Source: Clostridiales bacterium | Lineage (GTDB): Bacteria; Bacillota; Clostridia; Lachnospirales; Lachnospiraceae | Direction of reading: 5' to 3' | Assembly (NCBI GenBank): GCA_012839295.1 | Contig: DUNO01000005.1 | Location: 1 to 64,000, forward strand | DNA: 64,000 nucleotides | Notes under the pieces: model-generated | What the model was told of the DNA's origin: nothing | Databases searched by the model: none | Seen by the model: the letters and a program-made list of their open reading frames with translations, nothing else | Shown: positions 20,767 to 28,866 of the stretch, piece by piece | Layout: the number at the start of each line of letters is the position of its first letter | Position numbering within the stretch: the first letter of the stretch is position 1 | Translations under genes and position numbers: made by a program

Positions 20767-21879
20767 ATGATGTATGATGAGAATAAAAATACTGAAGATA
20801 AGAAAAAGAAACTAATTGAAGAACGAAAGGCCTCTGCGATTTTATTACGGGACATGGCTGTAGATTTTGAAGAGCAGCTTTATTCAGTGAAAGTGGACTT
20901 AAAATCAAAGCTAAGCTTATTAGAGGACAAAGAGCTTGAATTAAGTGAAAAGGAGAGGACAAAGAACCATAACCGGGATGTATTTACCCCCTTATACAGT
21001 AAGGCGTTGGATACAAGTGAATTGGTACAGGAAATTGACCAATTAAGGAAAGAAATTGATTTGATCATTGAAAACAAGGATAAGCTAAACCAAAAGATTC
21101 AAGGGTTAAAATCAGCAGCCCAAAGTATTGATACATTGGTTTCGGAAGAGGAGAGCATGCTTGCTGAATCCGATAACCGCCAAAAGATCATTGACAAGGG
21201 CTTAAGCCTATTGGAGGCCCAGGAGCTGGAGAGGCAAAGAATAGCAAGGGATCTGCATGACACAACGGTTCAGAATTTGACCAGCTTGGTGCATAAATCA
21301 GAATTGTGTGCAAAACTGATTGATATCGACACAATACGTGCAAAGCTAGAGCTAAATACGATGTCCAATACGATAAAATCTGTAATAAATGATATGCGTG
21401 GAATTATTTATAATTTAAAGCCCATGACTCTTGATGATCTGGGGTTAACGATTACTGTGCAGCGCTATGCCAATAAGCTTATGGATTTGAATAATATTCA
21501 GGTCAAGGTCCAGGCAAACGAGGAAAAAAAGGATGTTTTACCGGTTATCCGGCTCACTCTATTCCGTATTATTCAAGAAGCATGCAATAATATTTTAAAG
21601 CACGCAAATGCTTCTTTGATAAATATAGATATTACTTATGATGAAAATAGGATTAACCTTAAAATTAAAGATAATGGGTCTGGATTTATTATTGATAATG
21701 TCCGTACAAATTCTCCAGAACATCCATCAAGCTTTGGGTTATCCTTTATGAGAGAAAGAACCTCATTGTTGTCGGGAACATTTGAAATACAATCTGATAA
21801 GGGAAAGGGAACAACAATTATGGTTTCAGTACCTTTTACAAAATGCGAGGAGGAAGAGGAAAATGAACAAACCGATTAG
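20767..21879 (+). CDS. Cytoplasmic sensor histidine kinase, DegS/NarL-partner type (HisKA_3)
   Basis: 370 residues without transmembrane segments. Residues 1-150 are long, charged, heptad-like helices (coiled coil), as in DegS. The phospho-acceptor motif is RQRIARDLHDTTVQN (His about 167). The HATPase_c domain includes IIQEACNNILKHA (N box), IKDNGSGF and SFGLSFMRERTSLLSG. The C-terminus is acidic. It overlaps the response regulator start by 17 nt, so translation is coupled. The likely signal is intracellular; DegS is the best-known relative, but orthology is not shown. Confidence 0.9.
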   Translation: MMYDENKNTEDKKKKLIEERKASAILLRDMAVDFEEQLYSVKVDLKSKLSLLEDKELELSEKERTKNHNRDVFTPLYSKALDTSELVQEIDQLRKEIDLIIENKDKLNQKIQGLKSAAQSIDTLVSEEESMLAESDNRQKIIDKGLSLLEAQELERQRIARDLHDTTVQNLTSLVHKSELCAKLIDIDTIRAKLELNTMSNTIKSVINDMRGIIYNLKPMTLDDLGLTITVQRYANKLMDLNNIQVKVQANEEKKDVLPVIRLTLFRIIQEACNNILKHANASLINIDITYDENRINLKIKDNGSGFIIDNVRTNSPEHPSSFGLSFMRERTSLLSGTFEIQSDKGKGTTIMVSVPFTKCEEEEENEQTD

Positions 21880-22513
21880 TGTTATGATCGCGGATGATCA
21901 TTCAATGGTCAGGGAAGGAATTAAGCAATTGTTGGAGTTGGATGGTGATATTGTTGTAACTGCTGAGGCAAGTAACGGAAAACAGTGTATTGAGATCCTG
22001 GATGAAAAGCAAACGGATGTTCTTCTTCTTGATATTAATATGCCTAACATGAATGGCCTTCAGGTATTACAGCATATCAGGGAGACAAAGAAAAAGGTTA
22101 AGGTATTAATTTTAACGATTCATAATGAAGTAGAATATTTAATTAGGGCTGTTGAAATAGGGGTGGATGGATATGTACTGAAGGATTCGGATTCATCTTT
22201 GTTAAAGAAGGCAATCTTTAATATTTATCGCGGTGAGACTTTTATTCAACCGGAGCTTGCACCTTTGTTGAGGGCAAAGCTGGATGAAAAGAAAAATATG
22301 CCAGGTACGGACGATGCGCTGACGAAGAGGGAAATAGAGGTTTTGAAGCTTTTAGCTGAGGGATTGTTTAATAAAGAGATTGCGTATATGTTGGCTATTA
22401 GTGAAAAGACTGTTAAGAACCATGTTTCTAATATATTTAAGAAGATAAATGTGTCTGATCGTACTCAGGCGGCGGTTTATGCTATTAAGAATAATTTTGT
22501 TGATCTGTTGTAA
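21863..22513 (+). CDS. LuxR/NarL-family response regulator (DegU-like)
   Basis: 216 residues from the ATG at 21863, chosen since GAGGAAGAGG precedes it and the receiver domain begins at once (MNKPISVMIADDHSMVREG). Receiver Asp lies in VLLLDINMPN (about 57), with the conserved Thr/Lys region ILTIHNEVEYLIRAVEIGVDGYVLKD. C-terminal LuxR HTH: LTKREIEVLKLLAEG, KEIAYMLAISEKTVKNHVSNIFKK. Cognate regulator of the overlapping kinase. Its transcript probably ends at the parS palindrome 28 nt downstream, which is followed by a T-run. Confidence 0.95.
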   Translation: MNKPISVMIADDHSMVREGIKQLLELDGDIVVTAEASNGKQCIEILDEKQTDVLLLDINMPNMNGLQVLQHIRETKKKVKVLILTIHNEVEYLIRAVEIGVDGYVLKDSDSSLLKKAIFNIYRGETFIQPELAPLLRAKLDEKKNMPGTDDALTKREIEVLKLLAEGLFNKEIAYMLAISEKTVKNHVSNIFKKINVSDRTQAAVYAIKNNFVDLL

Positions 22514-22541
22514 ATTATATAAAGGGTTTCTTACTCAAAGA

Positions 22542-22557
22542 TGTTTCACGTGAAACA
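22542..22557. promoter_or_regulatory. parS: parS site 1, also a plausible terminator
   Basis: Perfect TGTTTCACGTGAAACA, the consensus ParB nucleation site. The palindrome extends to 22 bp and is followed by TTTTTG, so it also has the form of a Rho-independent terminator for the kinase/regulator operon. Confidence 0.95.
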
Positions 22558-22594
22558 TCTTTTTGTTTTGTGTAGAGGGGGTTAAAGGTTGTGA

Positions 22595-22727
22595 GGTAAA
22601 TCTGAGGGAAGAGATATCCACCTGGGCTTGTCTTTAACATCCCGTGATTGCCAAGTGCAGGCAATCAAGTGCGCGCAATCATGCGAGACCTGGTCGGTGT
22701 CATCATATAGATGAGCTCGCATTCACT
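22595..22727 (+). repeat. Dispersed palindrome, decayed copy B
   Basis: The left 75 bp match copies A and C closely (GGTAAATCTGAG, GATATCCACCTGGGC, GATTGCCAAGTGCAGGCAA). The right half carries a duplicated GCAATCA segment and substitutions, so the outer arms no longer pair well, though the end ATTCACTGCG is still recognisable. Downstream ATTTTTGT also aligns with the CTTTTTGTT of the other copies. Confidence 0.7.
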
Positions 22728-23244
22728 GCGATGGTTATAGAAAGATTTTTGTCGCTGGAAGAATATTATAAGTAATAATGTAAAGTAAAATATGCAATGA
22801 TTTAAGTTATAGTATAGGTAATAGCATAGGTAATAATCTTAAGTGATAATATAGGAACTACTAAAATAAAAAGTACATCACTTTCAAAAATCGTTGAATT
22901 ACTATAGCTAAAACATTTAGTTTAAAAATTCATGAAGGAAATGTAATATCTAGAATATAAATAAAAGTCAAAGTAGAAGTAAAATTCATGCGGATCTAAT
23001 TAAAATTTTAAATGAAGATCCTATGTAAAATTAGAGCGGGAGCAGTAAAACATAAAAATGTTTCACGTGAAACATTTTATTTTAGAAAACGGCAATTTTG
23101 TTATCTAGAAAAACTAAAATACTATAGCTATAAAATATAAATAGTGATATAATAAGTTTTGTGTAAATTCAGTTGGATATGGATTTTTTATTTTATTGAA
23201 TTTCTTGTAACCTATTATAATAACACTGGAAGGATGGAGGAATT
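22728..23244 (+). other. A/T-rich parA upstream region
   Basis: No gene visible. Low-complexity A/T-rich sequence with repeats such as GTAATA and AGTAAAAT; it contains parS site 2 at 23059-23074. A TATAAT at 23216-23221 could be the -10 of the parA promoter, but no good -35 was found at the right spacing. Confidence 0.5.
23059..23074. promoter_or_regulatory. parS: parS site 2
   Basis: Perfect TGTTTCACGTGAAACA, 171 bp upstream of parA. The palindrome extends by AAA/TTT on each side and is followed by TATTTTAG, again hairpin plus T-rich tract. Confidence 0.95.
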
Positions 23245-24054
23245 GTGGCTAGGATTATTGCAATTGCAAACCAAAAAGGTGGAGTAGGTAAGACGACTAC
23301 GGCAATTAATTTATCGGCTTGTCTTGCTGAAAAGAGAAAAAAGGTTCTTACAATTGATATTGATCCTCAGGGAAATACCTCAAGCGGTCTTGGGATAGAG
23401 AAGAATAAGCTGACAAATACAATATATCAGATGATTATTGGGGAATGCTCCTTAGAGGAATGCAGAATACATACGGCAATTGAGAACTTGGATATTTTAC
23501 CTTCCAATGTTAATTTGGCAGGAGCTGAAATTGAGCTGATTGGTATTGAGGGTCGTGAATTTATTTTAAAAAAGCATATTGAAAGAATAAGGGATGAATA
23601 TGATTTTATTATCATTGATTGTCCTCCTTCTTTGAATACTTTAACGGTAAATGCGATGACTACTGCGGATACTGTATTGGTACCTATACAATGCGAATTT
23701 TATGCGCTGGAGGGATTAACACAATTACTGCATACAATTAATCTTGTGAAACAAAGGTTAAATCCTAAGCTTGAAATGGAAGGTGTTGTGTTTACAATGT
23801 ATGATGCGAGAACAAATCTTTCCTTGCAGGTTGTGGAGAATGTAAAGAGTAATTTGAGACAAAATATATACAAAACCATAATACCCAGAAATGTCAGGCT
23901 GGCGGAAGCGCCGAGCCATGGGCTGCCGATTAATATTTATGATTCAAAATCGGCTGGGGCAGACGGATATCGTCAGTTGGCGATTGAGGTTATTGAAAAA
24001 GAAGAAGCTGATGAATATGAGAAAAATGAAGTTCATGAATTAAGATATAGATAA
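23245..24054 (+). CDS. parA: Chromosome partitioning ATPase ParA/Soj
   Basis: 269 residues starting at GTG (23245) with GGAGG 5 nt upstream. Deviant Walker A KGGVGKTTTAIN at residues 10-21, Walker A' region IDIDPQGNTSSGLG (about 38-51), and Walker B FIIIDCPPSLNTLT (about 117-130). Bacterial Soj-type length with no N-terminal HTH. Acts with ParB/parS in origin segregation and, in Bacillus, in DnaA control. It lies about 11.7 kb from oriC with two parS sites upstream and one inside parB. Confidence 0.96.
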   Translation: MARIIAIANQKGGVGKTTTAINLSACLAEKRKKVLTIDIDPQGNTSSGLGIEKNKLTNTIYQMIIGECSLEECRIHTAIENLDILPSNVNLAGAEIELIGIEGREFILKKHIERIRDEYDFIIIDCPPSLNTLTVNAMTTADTVLVPIQCEFYALEGLTQLLHTINLVKQRLNPKLEMEGVVFTMYDARTNLSLQVVENVKSNLRQNIYKTIIPRNVRLAEAPSHGLPINIYDSKSAGADGYRQLAIEVIEKEEADEYEKNEVHELRYR

Positions 24055-24162
24055 GAACGAAAAGAGAATTGAATTTAAAGTGTTAATAATGGATAAAAGA
24101 TAGTAGAAAAACTATAGTAGATAAAAAGTATTGTTTTAGATGTTTAAAAACGGGAGGACTAT

Positions 24163-25047
24163 ATGTCTGTTAAAAAAGGTTTGGGCAGGGGTCTGGATAT
24201 TATGATCCCGGAGAAGATTGTTGAGATAGATAATAAGAAAGAAGATAATGTTTCACGTGAAACATTTATACAGGTAAATAAGATTGAACCTAATAGGTCT
24301 CAGCCCAGAAAACGGTTTGATGAGGATGCCTTACAGGAATTAGCGGATTCAATAAAGCAATATGGAGTCATTCAGCCGCTGATTTTACAGAAAAAGAATA
24401 AATTTTATGAAATAATTGCCGGCGAAAGAAGATGGAGAGCCGCCAGGCTGGCCGGATTAAAAGAGGTTCCGGCAATTATTAAGGATTATACGCCTCAGGA
24501 AGTAGTAGAGATTGCACTAATTGAGAATATACAGCGGGAAGATCTGAATGCTATTGAGGAGGCTCAGACATATCAGCGCTTAATTCAGGATTTTGATTTA
24601 AAGCAGGATGAAGTTGCTGAGAGAGTATCAAAAAGCAGGGCTGCAGTTACTAATTCCATGAGACTTCTGAAATTGGATCAACGTGTGCAGCAGATGATTA
24701 TTGATGAAATGATAACAAGCGGACATGCCCGTGCCCTGCTCGCCATTGACGATAATGAAAAGCAATATAATACGGCCTGTAGGATTTTTGATGAAAAACT
24801 GAGTGTAAGAGAAACAGAAAAGTTAGTAAAACAAATTTTATCCGATAAACCCCAAAAGGAAAATGAAGGGAAAAAAGAGGATGATTTTATCTACCGAAAT
24901 TTAGAGGATAGAATTAGAAAGATTATCGGGACTAAGGTGGCGATACGTAGAAAGCAGAATAATAAGGGATCTATTGAGATTGAATATTATTCAAATGAAG
25001 AGCTGGAAAGACTAATTGAGATGTTCGACTCGATACCTCAAGAATAA
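24163..25047 (+). CDS. parB: Chromosome partitioning protein ParB/Spo0J
   Basis: 294 residues. The ParB/Spo0J N-terminal CTPase domain holds IEPNRSQPRKRFD, IQPLILQ and GERRWRAARLAGLKEVPAI (the GERR motif). HTH: QDEVAERVSKSRAAVTNSMRLLKL. C-terminal dimerisation region IEIEYYSNEELERLIEMFD. Binds parS and spreads as a CTP-dependent clamp. A perfect parS site is embedded at codons for NVSRET near residue 30, so the gene is its own loading site. GGGAGGA precedes ATG. Confidence 0.97.
   Translation: MSVKKGLGRGLDIMIPEKIVEIDNKKEDNVSRETFIQVNKIEPNRSQPRKRFDEDALQELADSIKQYGVIQPLILQKKNKFYEIIAGERRWRAARLAGLKEVPAIIKDYTPQEVVEIALIENIQREDLNAIEEAQTYQRLIQDFDLKQDEVAERVSKSRAAVTNSMRLLKLDQRVQQMIIDEMITSGHARALLAIDDNEKQYNTACRIFDEKLSVRETEKLVKQILSDKPQKENEGKKEDDFIYRNLEDRIRKIIGTKVAIRRKQNNKGSIEIEYYSNEELERLIEMFDSIPQE
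24249..24264. promoter_or_regulatory. parS: parS site 3 inside parB
   Basis: Perfect TGTTTCACGTGAAACA inside the parB coding sequence, translated as VSRET in context. An intragenic parS in parB/spo0J is also known in Bacillus subtilis. Confidence 0.95.
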
Positions 25048-25300
25048 GTAAATATATGTAAAGAACAAGATTGGAAATAAGATAAAGGACAAGAAAAAGA
25101 ACAAAATAAGGGCAAAAAAAAGAACAAGATAAGGGCAAAAAAAAGAACAGGATAAGGGTAAGATAAAGAACAAAATAAAAGGGCAAGATAAAGAAGAAAA
25201 TAAAAGAACAAGAAAAAAGGACAAGACAAAGAAGAAGATAAAAGTAAGGTAAAGAATATAATAAAAGGATAAGATAAAAAGATAAAGAATTGATATACGG
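25048..25300 (+). repeat. Purine-rich low-complexity tandem repeat after parB
   Basis: About 240 bp composed almost wholly of A and G on the plus strand, with imperfect reiterations of AAAGAACAAGATAAGGGCA at 20-30 bp periods. There is no convincing start/Shine-Dalgarno pair. The hydrophobic Leu/Phe/Ser-rich frames on the minus strand are artefacts of this composition. It could form a purine-rich single-stranded or triplex structure, or reflect slippage expansion. Confidence 0.8.
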
Positions 25301-25319
25301 CAGGATGGAGGATTTTAGA

Positions 25320-25832
25320 ATGGACTTTATTGAATTAATCAGCAGTAACGCAGTCTACTTTATTTTGGGAATTGGGGCTTTTGTTGTACTGATTCTGGTT
25401 TATAACATTATTTTAACCGTAAAGCTAAGTAAACTGAACAAAAAATATAAAAAATTTATGACCGGAGCTACTGGGGAAAATTTAGAAAGTCAAGTCCTGT
25501 CGAGATTTGCTGATATAGATAATCTGAAGACAGAAGCAGCAAGCATGAATAAGGAATTAGGAAAGGTTAAAGAGAATTTGCTGACTACCTATCAAAAGAT
25601 AGGGGTGGTGAAATACGATGCCTTCAAGGAAATGGGCGGAAAGCTGAGCTTTGTATTGGCTCTGTTGGATAAAAATAATAATGGGATTTTACTGAACTCA
25701 GTACATAGCAGTAGGGAAGGCTGTTATACTTATTTAAAGGAAATCATTAAGGGAGAGTCCTTCTTGGAATTGTCCGAGGATGAGAGAAACGCTTTGGATA
25801 TGGCAAGGAATAGCAATAATTATATGGAATAA
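25320..25832 (+). CDS. DUF4446 family membrane-anchored protein
   Basis: 170 residues from ATG 25320 (GGAGGA 7 nt upstream). One N-terminal membrane helix, YFILGIGAFVVLILVYNIIL (about 11-30), then KLSKLNKKYKKFM and a cytoplasmic domain with the family-typical VVKYDAFKEMGGKLSFVLALLDKNNNGILLNS and a conserved SREGCYTYLKEI. DUF4446 proteins commonly sit near parB in Clostridia; function unknown. It ends 44 nt before a strong bidirectional terminator. Confidence 0.85.
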   Translation: MDFIELISSNAVYFILGIGAFVVLILVYNIILTVKLSKLNKKYKKFMTGATGENLESQVLSRFADIDNLKTEAASMNKELGKVKENLLTTYQKIGVVKYDAFKEMGGKLSFVLALLDKNNNGILLNSVHSSREGCYTYLKEIIKGESFLELSEDERNALDMARNSNNYME

Positions 25833-25876
25833 GAGAAGTAAAGACAACTTCTGATAACTTATATTACCATCATAAC

Positions 25877-25920
25877 AGAACGGATACCATTCTAAAATGA
25901 ACTAGAATGGTATCCGTTCT
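25877..25920. terminator. Bidirectional terminator between DUF4446 gene and adhE
   Basis: Perfect 18-bp inverted repeat (25877-25894 with 25903-25920), 8-nt loop, flanked by TATTTATA on the plus side. It serves two convergent genes. Confidence 0.9.
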
Positions 25921-25955
25921 TATTTATACACTAATTCCTGAGGAAAGTTAAAAAG

Positions 25956-28577
25956 CTATTTTCCATTCTTGGGCAAATTCCCCTTGCCATAGTAAGCAAG
26001 CAGGTAAAGCTCTTCTAATTCAGATACTAATGGCATTCTTGGATTGGCAGTCGTACACTGGTCTCCAAAGGCTAGGTCAGCAAGGGCAGGTACCTTATAT
26101 GAGAAGTCTTTTTCATCAATTCCATATTCCATTAAGGTTGCAGGAATTCCAAGGTGACGGTTCAGGTTTTCAATTTCCTGTGCCAGCAGCTCTACTGCAT
26201 CTGCCTTTGTCTTAGGATTTCTACCAAGCTTCTTCATTAATTCAAAAATTTTATCAGATACAATATAGCTTTCATATTTCGGGAAGGAAGTAAACTTAGT
26301 AGGGCACTCAACACCGTTGTAGCGTACAACATGGGGCAACAGGATGGCATTTGCACAGCCGTGGGGGATATGGTATTCACCACCAAGCTTATGCGCTAAG
26401 GAATGGTTGATGCCAAGGAAGGCATTTGTAAAGGCCATACCTGCGATAGTAGAGGCATTATGCATCTTTTCGCGGGCAATAGGGCTGTCACCGCCTTTGT
26501 CATAGGATTCCTTCAAGTATTTGAACACCAGGTCAATTGCATGGATGGCTAAGGCATCCGTATAGTCGGAGGCAAGTACGGAGATGTATGCTTCAATAGC
26601 ATGTGTTAATACGTCCATACCGGTCCATGCAGTAGACTTCTTAGGTACGCTCATTACAAAGTCAGGGTCAATAATTGCAACATCCGGGGTCAGCTCATAG
26701 TCAGCCAGAGGATATTTTTTATTTTCTACCTTGTCTGAAATAACCGCGAAGGAGGTTACCTCGGAGCCGGTACCGGAGGTCGTAGGAATCGCTACAAATT
26801 GAGCCTTTTTACCTAAGATAGGGAATTTATAGGTTCTCTTGCGGATATCCAGGAACTTGAGTGACATGTTCTTGAAATCAGCAGTAGGGTCTTCATAGAA
26901 GAGCCACATACCCTTTGCGGCATCAATGGCAGAACCGCCACCGAGTGCTATGATTACGTCAGGGTTGAACTTATTCATGGCATCCACACCCTTTAAAATT
27001 GTTTCAAGGCTTGGATCAGGCTCAACCTGGTCAAAAATCTCACAGTGTACATAATCAACACGCTTTCTCAATTGATACAATACTTTATTTACATATCCAA
27101 GCTGGGTAATGGACGGGTCGGTTACGATGAACGCCTTTGAAATATTCGGCATTTTTGATAAATATGCGGTTGAACCAGACTCAAAATAAATTTTACCAGG
27201 AATTTTAAACCACTGCATATTTACCCTCCTCTTTGCTACACGCTTATAATTTACTAAGTCTACAGCGGATACATTGTGGGTTGTGGAGTTTCCGCCATAA
27301 GAACCACAGCCTAAGGTAAGGGAAGGCATATTCGTATTATATAAATCACCGATTGCACCATGGGTAGAAGGTGAGTTAACAAGGATACGTCCGGTTTTCA
27401 TCCTTGCGGAGAAGGCCTTAATAACCTCATCATCCATGGAATGAAGAACGGAGGAGTGTCCCAGGCCGCCAAGCTCTACCATTTTCTCACAAAGCTTTAA
27501 GCCCTTCTCAAGATTAGCCGCCTTTATTACAGCGAGGACGGGAGACAGTTTCTCCTTTGATAAGGGGTATTCCGGTCCAACACCTTCCAGCTCAGTACAT
27601 AAAATCTTAGTGTCAGCAGGGATCTTGATACCGGCCAAGGCAGCGATATCAACAGGGGATTTACCAACAATACCAGGATTAACGGCACCGGTATTTACAT
27701 TGATGACCACAGGCTCCAGTAATTTGATCTCTTCCTTGGTAGCGAAGTAGCAGCCGGACTTTTTCATTAAATCAACAACTTCATTATATATAGGAGCTTC
27801 GATGATGGCAGCCTGCTCTGAAGCACAGATCATACCGTTGTCAAAGGATTTGGACATAACCAGGTCGGTTACAGCACGCCTTAAATTAGCTGTTTTTTCA
27901 ATAAAGCAAGGAACATTACCTGGGCCAACACCGAGTGCAGGCTTTCCGCAGGAATATGCCTGCCTTACCATTCCGGAGCCTCCTGTTGCGAGAATCATGG
28001 ATACATCCGGGTGGTTCATCAATTCCCTTGTTGCATCAATGGAAGGATACTCAATCCATTGGATACAGTTCTTTGGGGCACCGGCCTTTACTGCAGCATC
28101 CAGCAAGGTCTTGGCGGCCTCCCTGGAGCAGTTTTGTGCACTTGGGTGGAAGCCGAAGATGATGGGATTTCTTGTCTTAATACAGGTAAGGCTTTTAAAC
28201 ATGGTGGTGGAGGTAGGATTTGTTACCGGTGTAACACCGGCTACGATACCTACGGGCTCGGCAACGGTCATGTAATCCTCTTCTTCATTATCTTCAATAA
28301 TGCCTACGGTTTTTTGGTTTTTAACCGAATGCCAGATATATTCAGTAGCAAAAATATTCTTTGTAATTTTGTCCTCGTAAATGCCACGGCCAGTTTCTTC
28401 AACTGCCATTTTAGCAAGCAACTGCTGCTTGGCAAGACCTGCTAAAGCCATTTCATGAACAATATTATCGATGGTTTCTTGATCTAGGGATAAAAACTCG
28501 TCTAACGCAACCATTGCGTTTTTAACTAGCTGGTCAACATGCTCTTTAGGGGTCGGTTGTTGTAATTCTTTTGACAT
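25956..28577 (-). CDS. adhE: Bifunctional acetaldehyde-CoA/alcohol dehydrogenase AdhE
   Basis: 873 residues, full length for the fused enzyme. The N-terminal aldehyde dehydrogenase half has VGPGNVPCFIE and the catalytic Cys in FDNGMICASEQ (about 245). A linker (about 440-460) leads to an iron-type alcohol dehydrogenase half with GGGSAIDAAKGMW, and metal ligands in MDVLTHAIEAYIS and GINHSLAHKLGGEYHIPHG. Converts acetyl-CoA to ethanol with two NADH and forms spirosomes. ATG preceded by GAGGAGG. Two Rex operator-like sites lie 18-103 bp upstream, implying induction at high NADH/NAD. Confidence 0.98.
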   Translation of the reverse strand: MSKELQQPTPKEHVDQLVKNAMVALDEFLSLDQETIDNIVHEMALAGLAKQQLLAKMAVEETGRGIYEDKITKNIFATEYIWHSVKNQKTVGIIEDNEEEDYMTVAEPVGIVAGVTPVTNPTSTTMFKSLTCIKTRNPIIFGFHPSAQNCSREAAKTLLDAAVKAGAPKNCIQWIEYPSIDATRELMNHPDVSMILATGGSGMVRQAYSCGKPALGVGPGNVPCFIEKTANLRRAVTDLVMSKSFDNGMICASEQAAIIEAPIYNEVVDLMKKSGCYFATKEEIKLLEPVVINVNTGAVNPGIVGKSPVDIAALAGIKIPADTKILCTELEGVGPEYPLSKEKLSPVLAVIKAANLEKGLKLCEKMVELGGLGHSSVLHSMDDEVIKAFSARMKTGRILVNSPSTHGAIGDLYNTNMPSLTLGCGSYGGNSTTHNVSAVDLVNYKRVAKRRVNMQWFKIPGKIYFESGSTAYLSKMPNISKAFIVTDPSITQLGYVNKVLYQLRKRVDYVHCEIFDQVEPDPSLETILKGVDAMNKFNPDVIIALGGGSAIDAAKGMWLFYEDPTADFKNMSLKFLDIRKRTYKFPILGKKAQFVAIPTTSGTGSEVTSFAVISDKVENKKYPLADYELTPDVAIIDPDFVMSVPKKSTAWTGMDVLTHAIEAYISVLASDYTDALAIHAIDLVFKYLKESYDKGGDSPIAREKMHNASTIAGMAFTNAFLGINHSLAHKLGGEYHIPHGCANAILLPHVVRYNGVECPTKFTSFPKYESYIVSDKIFELMKKLGRNPKTKADAVELLAQEIENLNRHLGIPATLMEYGIDEKDFSYKVPALADLAFGDQCTTANPRMPLVSELEELYLLAYYGKGNLPKNGK

Positions 28578-28594
28578 ATTGGTTCCTCCTCTTA

Positions 28595-28612
28595 TTGTTA
28601 AAAAATTAACAC
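28595..28612. promoter_or_regulatory. Rex operator upstream of adhE (proximal)
   Basis: TTGTTAAAAAATTAACAC differs from the Rex consensus TTGTTAAnnnnTTAACAA at one position. Rex represses fermentation genes when NADH is low. Confidence 0.8.
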
Positions 28613-28662
28613 AATCACTATGCTAAAAATATAACAGAAAAAATTTAGTTTGTAAATAGGTT

Positions 28663-28680
28663 TTGTTAAAAAAATAACAA
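28663..28680. promoter_or_regulatory. Rex operator upstream of adhE (distal)
   Basis: TTGTTAAAAAAATAACAA has one mismatch to the Rex consensus. It lies 68 bp from the first site and probably brackets the adhE promoter. Confidence 0.75.
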
Positions 28681-28866
28681 TCAAAAAATACACTTTAACT
28701 TAAATCAAATTATATAAATTACACAATAAAAATAATTATGTGTGAAAAGGTTTGTAATTATGTATAGGATCATAGGGATAAAGAATCAAAATATTGTATT
28801 TTTATATAAGATACTTTTGTGGTATAGTTATAAGTAGTAGGATAGTATTTTGGAAAGGACATTTGT

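Noticed and set aside
24971-25229. Three overlapping minus-strand frames encoding Leu/Phe/Ser-rich hydrophobic peptides
   Set aside because: They are translations of the purine-rich repeat on the other strand; no start signals and no protein-like variation.
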